From positions 24,967-88,966 of the forward strand of contig BDDC01000078.1 in NCBI GenBank assembly GCA_001662425.1: DNA of 64,000 nt. The letters run 5' to 3'. A program made the translations under genes and the position numbers. How positions within the stretch are numbered: the stretch's first letter is position 1; each line of letters begins with the position of its first letter. Positions 12,301 through 23,727 of this stretch are shown in pieces. The notes beneath the pieces were generated by a model, which saw only the letters and a list, made by a program, of their open reading frames with translations, searched no databases and was not told the origin of the DNA. The DNA comes from Chlamydomonas sphaeroides. Lineage: Eukaryota > Chlorophyta > Chlorophyceae > Chlamydomonadales > Chlamydomonadaceae.

Positions 12301-12507
12301 CTGGGGGCGGGGGATACAGCGAGGCTGAGCGCTCGGCCCGTGGTCAGCGCCAGAGGCGCGGGTGTGGCCGGAGCCTTGGCGGGACGGGGGGCCGCGGCCA
12401 GCAGCGCGGAGGGCCACAGCAGCGGCGGCCGCGGCGGTGGGCGTATGGTTTCGAAGCTCCTTAAAATGCTGCAGGGGCTGCAGCGCGAGGACGGGGAGAG
12501 CAGGTGA
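9376..12507 (+). CDS. Tandem family gene 3, function unknown
   Basis: The model has five exons: 9376-9429, 9603-9742, 9972-10606, 10732-11855 and 11989-12507, giving 823 aa in frame. Exon 1 (MILHDENTTLEEYQAEVL) matches gene 2. Exon 2 has SAGEHLSNARQSLTDTLHNFHGS. Exon 3 begins QSEVRTQFRDSLDAAAHL, in which the usual RLQFGD has drifted to RTQFRD (residues 70-75). RRASVD lies near 10960. The block FRRAAATDWGVVERSTQSF (near 11658) and ASSSNFRGALAAAAPGRSGG parallels gene 2. The tail is MVSKLLKMLQGLQREDGESR (residues 804-823). Exons 4 and 5 of gene 2 correspond to exons 3 and 4 here through the same phase-1 junction, so gene 3 lacks one of gene 2's introns (5747-5997). Function unknown. Confidence 0.73.
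12007..12227 (+). repeat. Gene-conversion tract, gene 3 copy
   Basis: Partner of 7835-8055: 221 bases with no difference that I can see. It starts just inside the last exon and ends within the LAAY codons, after which the two genes diverge (VKRRDACAS against ARHREACAA). Confidence 0.85.
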
Positions 12508-13248
12508 TGGCGACTAGGGCGCGTGCGTGCCGACGAACGGAGCAGCAACGGGATGAGCAGGGTATGAGTCGAGGGCATAGATTCACACCACGCTTGCTCG
12601 TGGATGCCCGCATTGCGTTGGTCGCAATCACTTGATGGTTGCGTCGTATTTGCTAGTCGGTCCTTCTCATACGACAGGTTCTCTTCCGGAGGCCTGGCCA
12701 GTTACGGTGATGAGTTTCTATAATTGCTGGCTTCTTATGACACGTTCTTTCTGCGTGGGTTGCGGTTCCGGGTGGCGTGAAGTTAGTTCGTTGGTGCAGG
12801 ATCCCATGTTTGGCCACGAGCGACCCGTGGACCGCCCAACACTTGCACCACCTGGGTTTCCCCCCAGACCCCGGCGTTGTTGCATGCTGCTGCAAGGTAG
12901 TAACATCACCTCGTTGCAGAGGAGTCGAGCTATTACGATAAGCTGCTCGTCCCCGAGCAGACCGTCTGCTGGCATTCTTCCGGCACGCCACTGCAACAAA
13001 ACTTGGACGCCCTATGCTACGCTCAATCTCTGGCACTTGCCTTGGCAGTTCATTTCGAGGCGTCGCCGAGGCGCGAGGGTCGCACTTGTCGCGAAGCCGA
13101 AAGTCATAACAACTGCCACCGCTGTGGAAAATATCGATCAGATGAAATTCGCCTTGATTGCATAGAAGTAGCGACGGCGTTGTCAAAGGGCCGGTTTCGA
13201 GGCGAGGCGGGCCCTACCCAGGACACGCGTATAAACACATAGCAGAGC
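12508..13248. other. Spacer between family genes 3 and 4
   Basis: About 740 bases, with AT-rich stretches compared with its surroundings. Open frames on both strands (about 177 codons, 12632-13165 and the reverse) are mutual shadows with no motif or splice support. The right end carries a TATA-like hexamer before gene 4. Confidence 0.45.
13230..13235 (+). promoter_or_regulatory. TATA-like element before gene 4
   Basis: TATAAA lies 19 bases upstream of the gene 4 start codon. That is close for a TATA box plus 5' UTR, so either the UTR is very short or the match is chance in this locally AT-rich patch. Confidence 0.3.
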
Positions 13249-16200
13249 ATGGCATCATCAGATGACAAATGGCGCATCGTAAGCGTGCCAGCTGGACGAA
13301 CCGGAGCAATCGCATGGGTTCGTGGAGCGCGGATGTGTGCCTGTTGCGCCCCGTCGCGTCGGCTCTCATGGGATAGGTGCAGCTCCGTTGCTTTTATACA
13401 ATTGTTTCAGCCTGGCCCTCCCACCGAAACCACACCAACAGTCCTGACGTCGCCCTCCAACCCGCCGCAGCGCCCCGCGCCAGGAACTGCGCCAGATGAC
13501 GTGCTGCGCCGTGCGAGAGCTGAACACGGCAACCGGTGCGGCCCGGGGTCGGCCGCTGCAAGACAAGCGCCAGTCGCCTTCAACTTTTGTTCATTGCCAC
13601 CCTCGCCGAATGCCGCCCCACGGCCTGCCCGCGGCATGGCGCCGCCCCATGCGGCACCCTCACCAGTATCACTTCCCCCGCATGCTCGTCAGCCCCTCAC
13701 CCTCACTTGTTGGCTCCCCCCGTGGCCCTCCGTGGCCTTGCCATCCCTGCAGGCTGGCCTTCCTGGCGCAGACCAACAAGGTGCGCTGCACGTCCCTCGG
13801 CCCCGCAAAGTTGCCAGACGAGCGCTGCAGCTGCAACACCTGCGGACGGGACCACAGTGCGCCTCTGAGGCCGCGCCCCACCTCATAAGCCACAACTGGC
13901 CACTCTCCAGCACCCCGCCCTGCGGCCAACCCAGCGGCCTGTTGCGCCGCATCCCGCAACCCAGCTTGGCGCCCGCCGTGACCCTACGTCGTCACCCCCA
14001 TCCCACACCCGCCCTGCCCGTGACCATGCTTCCTGCCCGGCCCCGCTTCCGCCGTCCGCCCCTCGCCGGCCGCTAGGTCATCGACAGCCACCAGGCCGTA
14101 CGTGTACGGCGCGCGTCCATGCTGCGGCTGCAGTACGAGGGGACCACCACCAGCGCCGGGCCGGGCGGGGACGAGGACTCCCTGTTCCGTGTGCTGGGCA
14201 AGATGGCAACGCCCGGAGCCCCGGACGATCTTGAGGAGGAGGACCCCTCGTATGCGGCCCTCCGGGAGATGGGCGACGGGCCGCTGCGAAGGGGCCGCAT
14301 CCCCGGCCCCTCGCAGCCCGTGGTAGCAGGCGGCACGCTGGGCTCGCGGCAGGGACCCCGGCCGCCCGTCGGACAGCTGCAGGGGCTGGGCCGCCGTGCC
14401 AGCCGCGGCAGCGGCGACGGCGGGCTGGGGCGCAGGACGGGCAGCGGCGACGGCGGCTCGAGCGCCAGCAGCAGCGCGCGGCCGTCGGGCAGCGGGGCGC
14501 CGCAGCCAGGCGCCGGTGCGGCCGCAGGTGATGCGGCGCCGGCCGGGGGGGTCGCCGCAGCGCTGGAGCCGCCGCATGCGTTCAGGTCGCGCTCCGTCGA
14601 GTTTGCGTGGGAGGGCGCCCCCGCCTGCACCGCGCTGTCAACGCTGCTGGCCGCTTCGCCCCACCCGCGGCGCCGCGCCTCTGTCACCTCCCTGCCGCTC
14701 ACGGCCAACGTGCCCTCCAGCGGGCCGCTCAGCCCCCTGCCGCCGCAGTCGCGAGGCACCTTCGACGGTGCCGCCGCCCCCGCCCCTGCGCCGCCGACCT
14801 GGGCCACGCCCGCCAGCTCGGGCTCCGGGAACCAGCTGGCCAGCGCTACCCAGCCGCCGCTGCCGTCGCCGCCGGGGTCGAGCCCCCTGCCCGCCGTGGG
14901 CGCTGGCGGCGGCGCCGGGCTGGGTCCAGCTCCGCCTGCCAGTCCGCTGGCACGTGGGCGGGCGGGGCCGCAGGACCGGGACCGCCCCAGCCCGCCGTCG
15001 CCGCCACCGCTGCCCTTCCCGCTCGCGGCGCCTTCCGCCCCGCCTGCTGCGTTGGCGTCGCCCAGGCGGACCACGGGCGAGGACACGGGCAGCCTGGCGC
15101 CGGTCCTGGCCCCTCTGCTGCCGTCGCCGCCGAGCGCCCCGCTCCCGCCGGGTCTGCCCACTGGAGCCCAGCGGGCCCCGTCCGGCGCCCGCGTGTCAGC
15201 GTCCCGCGCGGCGACGGCCCGGCCGCCGCCCCTCTGCCCGTCGCCGGTTGGCCCAGGCACTCAGGCGCCCGGCAGCCCGTCGCTGTCCCCCGCCGCCTCC
15301 GCCACCCCTGCCTCGCCGCCCGCCGCCCCCGCCCCGGCGCTGAGCAGTCCGCCGGCACCGGCCGACCGACCGGGACCGACCGAGCCTGCCGTGCAGCGCA
15401 GCGGCACTGGCGGCTGCAGCAGCAAGACGAGCGGCGCCGGCGGCGCGGCCGCCTCGGCTGGGCTGGCTGCCACACGGCTCAGCAGCGGCGGCACGCCAGG
15501 AGGCGGCCCCACCCCCCGCGGCCAGGTGGGTCTGATGCGCCGCAGGGGCCCCAGCCGGGCCCCTGCAGGGCATGTGCTGGGGGGAGGTCGGGGCGCTGCC
15601 TGGCCCTCGAAAGCCCGAAGCCGTGTCAGCGCCCCACCCGAGCAGCCCGTGCCGATGGCCGCCCACCGCTGCAGGAACCATCACCCCTGGGCCGCAGCGG
15701 CGGCTCCTCCGGATACGGCCGCTCCGCCACCGCCGGCGGCTGGGGCGACGGCCCGTCGGTGCTCCGCGCCACCACCAGCGCCACCGGAGGACTGCTGCCG
15801 GCCGGCGGCCTCCTCAGCGGCGCGTTCGGCATTGTGGGGACGGGCTTCGGCTCCGCAGCCATGAGGCAACGAAGCGTCTCCTCTACTCTGGCCCAGCCCA
15901 GCGGCGGTGTTGCAGCCGCAGCGGCGCCGCCAGGGCCTGGGCCTGGCTCAATGGCCCTGCCAGTCCGTGGCTCTTCGACGGCGGGCTCTGCTGGGCAGTC
16001 GTCCGGGAGCCTGCCGGCCGCAGGCCCGGCGGGACCGGGCAGGAGCTGGCGGGCAGCAGCGCCGCCGCCGCCAGGGTCGGGCGCCGGTGGCCGCCCACAG
16101 GGCCAGGGCAGGTTCGCGGCGCTGTCAGACCCCTCTGCCCTGCTGCAAGGCGACAGGGACAGGGCGGCGGGTGGGTCACTGCTGTCGCAGCTGGCGGCTG

Positions 16201-16484
16201 CGGCGGCTGCGGGAGAAGGGCCGGCGACCGGGCCGGCGCCTGGCGCCGGCGGCGTCAACGCTGCCCTGGCTGCGCCCGGCTGGGTGGCGGCGGCGGCTTG
16301 CGAGGCGCCGGGGACGAGGCGGAGCATCAGCGGTAGCACGGGGGGCGTGGGCAGCGTTGGTATGGTGGCTTGGACGGGCCGGCCTGGCGCGGTGGACAGC
16401 CCGGCCCGGCGGGATGGCAAAGATGGCGAGGGCGTTTTGAGCAGGGTTTTCAAGCGCGCGCTGAAGTCGTTCGGCCGCCGGTAA
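13249..16484 (+). CDS. Tandem family gene 4, function unknown
   Basis: The model has five exons: 13249-13278, 13471-13535, 13753-13780, 14077-15525 and 15675-16484, giving 793 aa in frame. Exon 1 is MASSDDKWRI. Exon 2 has APDDVLRRARAEHGN. Exon 3 is a 28-base microexon encoding LAFLAQTNK. Exon 4 opens VIDSHQAVRVRRASMLRLQ at residues 42-60, followed by YEG. The microexon is supported because it alone joins phase 2 to phase 0 and supplies the residues that gene 5 (AFMAASNK) and gene 7 (LVSLATTNR) have at that place. TALSTLLA near 14628 is shared with genes 5-7, with RRRASVTS just after it. The rest is Pro/Ser/Ala/Gly-rich. The tail, VLSRVFKRALKSFGRR, is strongly basic. A TGTAA signal lies 165 bases past the stop. 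Function unknown. Confidence 0.73.
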
Positions 16485-16648
16485 GGGCGCCTACTCATGC
16501 TTCTGTTTATGGGGTCCGCGAAACCAGAGGGTTAAGTTGAATCCGGTGGGCGTCGCGGGGAGGCGCACGGGCGCGCAGCGCGTGGGAAGGCCGGGGTGTG
16601 AAATTAGCGTTACGTGATCGTCTACGAAGAAAGTCCGTGGTGGGCTAC

Positions 16649-16653
16649 TGTAA
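16649..16653 (+). terminator. TGTAA polyadenylation signal of gene 4
   Basis: TGTAA is the usual polyadenylation signal of volvocine algae. This one is 165 bases after the gene 4 stop in an AT-richer stretch, a normal 3' UTR distance. Confidence 0.5.
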
Positions 16654-16848
16654 TATACTGCTATCAATATGTTTGCAGCTGACGCGTGACGCGCGTACCT
16701 GAGGCATGTCGCATGTGCGGCTTACATTATGAGAGCGAGTGAGCGACTGGGGCTCGACGCCAGCTCTACAAGCTGAGCGCGTGCATCTTAAAGCTTCTTC
16801 GGTGTGGAACAACACCCCGCACGCGGACGGCGCATTGCGGGTGCTCAG

Positions 16849-19800
16849 GAGCCTCTCCCAGAGCCACAGCTCGACGCTCTTAGGGACGCTATGCCAAGCA
16901 CACATGACAAGGTGAGAGCATTCAACCCGTGTGCGTTTTGTGTCGTGCAAGCGTCGATGTCGTTGACCGCCAAGCGACATTCAGCGCTAAACTCTTCGCG
17001 GGCTGCCCAAATTTTGTTCGGGAGCCGTGCTATCAGGCACGCACTATGCACGCGTCGTGTGCAGGCCCCCCAACGTGTTCCAACCTGCCTCCTCACCCCC
17101 TGCCCCCTAGGCTTGCACCCCAGAGGCCGTCCTCAGGCAATGCCGTGCCGAGCACGGCTCGCGCATGGTAGGCAGGGCAAACCGCTATGTTATTGTTGGA
17201 GCGTTGCCACCTGCCGCCTGCACCGATGAGCCGCTTACGCAGCCTCGGCCCGCATGCCGCCCGCCGCTCCGCCCGCCTTGCCGCTGCCGCAGGCCTTCAT
17301 GGCCGCCTCCAACAAGGTGCTCGACAGCCACGCGGCGGGCCAGCGCCGCCGTGCGTCGCTTGTGCGGCTGCAGTACGACCCCAAGGCAACCGCGGCGCTG
17401 TACGACGCCAGCGCAGACGTGGCGGCGCTGCTGGCCGTAGCCGACGGCGAGCAGGCCATGCGGGACGGCGGCCAGGGCAGCGCAGCCGGAGCACGAGGCG
17501 CGGGGCCGACAGGCGCGGGCGGCGACGCAGCGGCTTCGCCAGCTAACCGTGCTGCTGCAGCAGCTTCCTCTCCAGGAGTGGCTGGCGCTGTGGGCGACGC
17601 GGGAGGGGAGGAGCGAGAGCAGGACGCCGACACTGAGCGCAGCAGCGCAGGCAGCAGCAGCGGCGACGGTGCTCCCGACCCAACGCCTCCCGCCTCGCTG
17701 CCTCCCCAGTCACCACGGCAGCAGCCCGACTGGGATTTGGAGCTCGGTCGAAGGCGGTTCCCCCGGCCTGGGCGCACACAGCGCGGAGTCCAACCCCGAC
17801 CCCAGCGCGCCTCCGTCTGCAGCTATGGCGAGCACGGCTCCTACGCCGACGCCGACGACGGCGGGCCCGCTCAGCTGCGTGCGGCATCCGCCTGCATGCC
17901 CGCCTCGGCACACCTAGCGCCGCCGCCGTCAGCATCACAGGCCGGCAGCGGGTCTGCACAGCCGGCCGACGCATGGCCCGCCGCCGGCGCGCCGGGCGGG
18001 CCCGGCGGCGGGGCCAGCGCGGCCGGGCCGGACGCCTTTTCCGAGGCGGCCATGCGCGCGCCGCCCGGGTCCGCGCTCGCGATCCTCCTGTCCGCCGAGG
18101 CCTCGCTGCCAGCCAGCCGACGGCGAGGGCTGCGTGGCCCCACTCTGGCCGCACCGCCGCTGCTCGCCTCGCCGCAGGGCACGGCAACGGGGTCCTCGCT
18201 CCGCACCGCTGCGGGCTACCGCACGGGCGGCGTCAGCCCAGCGGGCGCAGCACCGCCACCGCCCCTGGTGCAGCCGGGCGACCAGGCTGGCGTGCAGGCG
18301 TCCCGTGCCGCCTCAGCCCCCAACCCCGCGTTCTCCGCGGCCGGCCAGCGCCCCCTCACCGCCTCACCGCGGCAGGGCCCCGGCGGTGCCAAGCGCGGAG
18401 GGACGCCACGCGAACCCCCGCCGCCGCCGCCGCCCGTTGTCCTCATCGATGGCGGCGGAGACGACGCCCGGCCGCAGGCCGAGGCTTCGGATGCCGCCGC
18501 CGCACAGGCGTCTGGCTCCGGCGCGGCGCCGCTCAGAGTGCCGACATTGCGGCTGTCGTCGTTGGGGACGCCCCCTCCCGACTACGCCAGCGCCTCTCCC
18601 TTTGTCGGCGGCGGGACGGCCCTTTCAGAGCCCCTTCCCAACCCTGGCGCCGGCACGGGCGCCTGGCGCCTAGCCGCGCTGTCCGCCACCGACCCTCAAG
18701 CGCCTGGCCCAGCATTCAGTCCGCGCTCGGCCGTGGGTGCGGCGCTGGGCGGATCCCACCGGCGCTGTGTGGAGCTGCCGCCGCCGGGCCTGGCGCTGAG
18801 CCCGCGGGGCCGTCCGCCGTCCGCCATGGCCGGCAGCGGCCGCCGGCTGGGCCAGGGAGGCCTGCTGCGGCCGGGGGCCGTGGCAGCCGCAGCCGCAGCG
18901 CCTGGAGAGGCGGGCGGCGGCGGCCTGGGCACCGCTCGCTCCAGCCCGCTGGCGTCGCTGGCGGGCGCCCCGCCGCTGAGCCCCAGGCAGGCAGGCGGCC
19001 TGCTGCGGGGCGCCGCTGGCGCGCAGCTGGGCGCGGGGCTGGAGGCGGGGGCACCCGAGGCCTCTGCCGGCAGCGCCCCGGCTACCCGGGGGTCGGGCAG
19101 GGCGCCTGGCGTGCTGGGCGCGGGCGGCGGCGCCCTGTCGTCGCCGGGGCTGGTAGCGGGGGACGCAGCGCCTGCGCACAGCCCGCGGCAGCTGCCCAGC
19201 CCGGAGCCCTCGCCCTGGTACGGCCAGGTGCCTCGCAAGCCGCCCTCGCCGCCCCTGTCGCCGAGCCCGGCAGCCGCGGCCGCGGTAGCCGCGGCGGCCG
19301 CCGCGGCGGCGGCCGCTGCCCCAGCAGCGCCGGCCTCTCCCCAGGGCGCGTCTGGCCCTGCCGCGGCCTCCTACTGGAGCGCCGGCCTTTTTGGCTCCAT
19401 CTCCGCCAAGCTGGTCGGGGCTGCTGCACCAGGCGCCAACACAGACGCTAGCGCCTTTGCAGCCGGAGCCGACGGGAGCGCCGCCAGCGGTGCCGGAAGC
19501 GCCAGCTCCAGCAGAGGCGGCTCGGCGCTGCTGCCCACGCAGGTGCAGCGGCAGCAGGCGCCGGCGCAGCCTCCGCCGCCCGCGCTGCCGTCGCCCACCA
19601 GCGCACCTCGCACCCGCTTCGCCGGCGTGCTGGCGCAGCAGCAACAGGCGCAGCCAGCTAGATCGCTGCAGGTGTCGCCCTTCGCCTCGCAGCAGCAGTT
19701 GTCAGCGGGGCAGGGCGGCAGTCCGCAGCGCGGGGAGCCCCTGGTGCGGCTGGGGCAGGGGCTGCAGGGCTCGGCGTCGGCTGGGAGAGCGGAAGATGCT

Positions 19801-19932
19801 GGAGGAGACGATGGAGCGCAGGCGTCCGTCGCTGGGATGCCCGGCTCCGAGCCCGGCGGCGGTGGCGGCAGCCCGGGGCTTCTGGCGCGCATGAAGCGGG
19901 CGTTCGGATCGTTCAAGCGCTCAGTGGCGTGA
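16849..19932 (+). CDS. Tandem family gene 5, first exon not found, function unknown
   Basis: Two exons are supported, 16849-16911 and 17293-19932, together at least 900 codons. The first encodes EPLPEPQLDALRDAMPSTHDK, a diverged form of the DEVLxxAR segment. The second opens AFMAASNKVLDSH then RRRASLVRLQYDPK. LYDASADVAALLAVADGEQAM follows and matches gene 7 (LFDTPGFDVTDLAAGEQAV). ALAILLSAEA near 18075 is the shared SALSTLLA position. The rest is Pro/Ala/Gly/Ser-rich with an Ala run near 19270 and Gln-rich patches near 19620-19700. The tail is GLLARMKRAFGSFKRSVA. The tiny first exon expected between 16485 and 16848 could not be chosen: no ATG there gives a convincing phase-0 donor. The long last exon may hide an in-frame intron. 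Function unknown. Confidence 0.65.
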
Positions 19933-20762
19933 GTGAGTGGGGGAATGGGCTGGGGAAGAAGCATGGATCCTGGTGCGGGCGGTCGATCGAATGGGTGCGT
20001 TGCTGACCGCGGCTTACATGGCCCCGAGCGGGGTTCGGTGGGGGCACGTACACCTGACCAAGTCACCGACCGCAGGATGGGCGGTGGCGTACGCATGATG
20101 TCAGATAAAGGACTGCTAGCTCGCGCCTTCAGGGGCACGAGCCGTTCGACTCGGGCGCCAAGGCAGCGCAAGTACGAATTGTGCATCCATATGCAGCTGG
20201 GACAGGGGTAATGTACATATAGCGTGTGACTTGCACGTATGCTGGCACCGTGCGTAAGCGCGTGTGCGGTGCAGGGCGTGCTCGGGTGGTGCTCGGTTGT
20301 AAGGCGGCGCAGACGCAACACGCTTCCATACTGTCATTTCATCAACACATGAGTTGGGATTGTTGAGGGGGGGTTACATCGGGGGGAGAATTTCGGTGGA
20401 GGGGCGGGCGGGGGGCGGGCGGGGCTGAGGGTCACGCCCAGGGGAAGAGGGGCAGGCGGGGCGACATGACACATGATGACACGGTGTGCCACATTGGGTA
20501 TTGTATGTGGCATTGTCCGTGCAGCCATCACGACAGCAAAAGCTGAACAAAACAAAACAAACAAGCCGTTGCGCACCGGAGCTCATACCGCGCACTCGAC
20601 TGCTCATCTCCATAGGAAGGCGTCCGGAAGTTCTTCTTGTTTTGCCATGAAGGCGTAGCACGCACACCGCTCGCTTCTCAGAATGTTGTAGCGTGCTGCG
20701 AAGCCGACGGGCAGGACTTGCGCGTTGCGGAAGCGGGCTATCCGGCTGTCCGCGAGTAGAAT
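19933..20762. other. Spacer between family genes 5 and 6
   Basis: About 830 bases containing the gene 5 3' UTR, a G-rich stretch near 20364-20430 and a short aacaaaacaaaacaaac run near 20547. No exon with a family motif is visible. Confidence 0.45.
20298..20302 (+). terminator. Possible TGTAA polyadenylation signal of gene 5
   Basis: This TGTAA lies 366 bases past the gene 5 stop, which is within the range of algal 3' UTRs. It is a single pentamer, so chance occurrence is possible. Confidence 0.35.
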
Positions 20763-23695
20763 ATGGTCTTACCTGGACGTAGCGACATTATAGACCCCGC
20801 TGGACACTTGGTAAGGGGACGGACAGTCCAGTCATATCCCTTGTGCCTGGGCCGACACGGCGCGCACGAGCACTTAGCCCGGACCGCCTGCCCTTGCTGT
20901 TGTGCGTACTGTTGGTGACCTCCTGGCACGACGGGGGTGCTGCACAGTGGTTTTGCCGCCATCATGTCAGGTTGTCATGACCCGGCCCTGTACCGCAGGG
21001 CCCCGATGAAATCCTGCGCGTCGCCCGCGAAGCCACCGGCCGGCGCTACTCAGCCATGGTACGCAGCGGGCGGCCCCTGCTGCCGTCCCCAGTAACTGCA
21101 CTCCCCTGCCCCAGCCGCGACTCAACCGCGCGCTCCTCTCACCTGCCCAGGCGCGGAACCACCGCATACAAGACGCCTTCCAAGGCGCACGCCACCGCGG
21201 CACGTCCATGGTCCGACTGCAGGTCGGGTGGGGTGCTGAGGAGGCCCGGCATGGTTTCGCCGGCACTGGCCAACAACAGCAGCTGCGAGGGCATGGCGAG
21301 CCTGCGAGAGGCGATGCTCAGAGCGGTACCGGCATCCTGTGCCAAAACACAGAGCGACTGTGTCTAAGCGTATGACGCCCTCGTGTCTTGCCTGCGTCCT
21401 GTCTGAGCAGTGGGGCGTTGACGAAGGCGACGGCGACTTCAAGCTGCCCGACGACACCGCCAACGCACTGGCGGGCGTCACCAGCAAGCACGTCAGCCCC
21501 TCTTTTGACAGCAATCACGTCGAGCTGTCTTCCGACAGCAAGCACGTAACGGCTGCTGCTCAGCCGCATCCGCCGGCCCCGCTGGTCCCGCCTGCCGTGC
21601 CGGCGCTGCCGCTGGGCCAGAGCGCGCTGCGTGGCGGTCGCGCCGAAGAGTCGCCGCCGTCGCCAACGAGCGTGTCGGTCGGCGCCTCCGAGTCCACTGC
21701 AACCACGCTCTCCACGGACGGCGTGCTACGACATCACGCGGCGACCGCGGACGCGCTCTTCCAAGCTCTGCCCCAGCAGGACGCGGCGCCAGTCAGCCCG
21801 AGCGCGCTCGCGGCCACCGCGAGGGCGTGGTCGCTCTCCCGCAAGTCATACCAGGCGGGTACCCGAGCCGCTAGCCACCGTGCATGTGCATACGAGGCCG
21901 CTCGACGGAGGCTCCTTGCCACCCGCCACACTGCGCCCGTTTTGGTGTTGCTGTGGTGGGTTGTGTGAGTGGCTAGGCGTTGGTTGTCCAGCCGACTGAG
22001 CTGCAGCGCCCCGCCTCCCCATAATGCACGTGCAGGCCTGGGCCGAGGCGGTGGCGGAGGACGGTAACGCCCCGGCGCCCTCCATCCCCGGAGCCGCCCT
22101 GGCGTCGCTGCTCAGCACGACAGTGCGCGTGCGGCCACCGCAGCAGCACCCGCCGCCGGGGTCGCCCACTGCGAGGGCCCGCACCGCGCGCGCCTCAGCA
22201 CCCGCGGATGACTTTGTCTGGGTCCCGGGGCGGGGCGCGGGCACCTGGACTACCGCCCACAGCGCTGCCTCGCCGCCGCACTCGCCTTTGCTGGCACAGG
22301 CGCCGCACTCGCCGTCCCTTCTAAGCCAGCCGGGGGGCAGCCCGGTGTGCCGTAGCCCAGTGGGCCCGAGGCCGCACCCGCCGCCCTCGCCGCAGCGGCC
22401 ACCCGCGCCAGGCCTGCGCCGGTACTCGCACGGCTACAACTGTTGCGGCGCAGCGCCACCGCCGCCGCCCCTCACGACAGGCCCCTTGAGCGGTGCCGCC
22501 GCAGTGACAGGCCTTGAGGCGGGACTCGGCGCCGGCGCGCCGGCACCCATGCCCGGCCCAGGCTCGCCTCTGAGGAGGCCGGTCGCTGCCGTGTCGACCT
22601 CCCCCTCGTCCAGCCCCACCGCCGCAGTGCACGCACGGGGCTCGCCAGGCGCCTCGCACGCAGTAGCACCCTACCCGTCAGAGGCCGCACCCGCCGATAC
22701 CCACACCGCGCAACACGGCCACGAACCCCTCAGTGCTTCCGATAGCCACGACAGCGGAGGGCTGCCGCTCGGTCGCAGCCCCGATCCCACCACCTACGGA
22801 GCCAGCGCCGTGGCAGCCAGGCGCGAGGCCCCCGACCAACGCCCGCGGCCGCAGCTGCTCCTCTCCAGCCCGTCCCTGCCGCGCCTGGGCAGCAGCTCTG
22901 ACGCAGGCGCAGCGCCGCACGCAACGCCTGCCTCGCCGCAGCCGCGGCCCCACCCGCAGCCCCACCTGCAGCCGCAGCAGCAGCCGGCCCAGGGCGCTTG
23001 GGCTTGGGCTGCAGCCGCCGTCTCCAGCAGCCCCTGCAGCAGCCCGGCGCCCGGCGCCTGGCGGCCGTCCGGTCCGCCCCCGCACTCGGGCGTGCTGTGG
23101 TCCGCGGCGCAGGCCGCCCTGTCGCCGCTGCCCGACGGCGGCGGCCTCGTGGCCTCCCTCGGCGGCATCCTCAGCGGCGGCGCCGGCGGCAGCGGCGCGC
23201 CGCTGCGGCAGTCCCTGGAATGGGGCGACGCAGCGGGGGGCCGGCCCGCCTCCCCATGCGGCGCCGCCTCCCCGCTGCTGTGGTCGGCCGGCGTGGGGGC
23301 CGGCCCTCCCTCGCCCACCCTCGCCACCCGCCTGCGCCGCGGGTCGACGCTTGGCGGCCCTGGCGGCCCCCACAGCCCTCTGCTGCGCCCGGCAGGCTAC
23401 GTGAGCTCCAACGGCGCCGCAGGGCTCCGGCGTGGCCGTCTGTGCGGCGCGCTCAGCCTGGACGGCAAGGGCGGCGCCGCCGAGCTGCAGGCCGGGCTGG
23501 CGTCGCCGCGGGCCAGAGGGCCGGCGGACGGCGACGAGGAGCCGGGGCTGTGCGATGAGGGCTCGCCGCAGGGCCGGCCGCAGCTGGAGGGCTCGGTGGC
23601 GGCGGCGGCGGGGCCAGGTGGCGGCAGCGTCAGCGACCGGGGTGGAGGTCCGGACGAGGGTCCGGCGGCTGGCGTCACGGGAACGTGCTGCGAGG

Positions 23696-23727
<32 letters not shown>

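Noticed and set aside
12632..13186. Facing 177-codon frames on both strands in the spacer before gene 4
   Set aside because: Each is the shadow of the other, with no motif, no splice continuation and AT-richer spacer composition.
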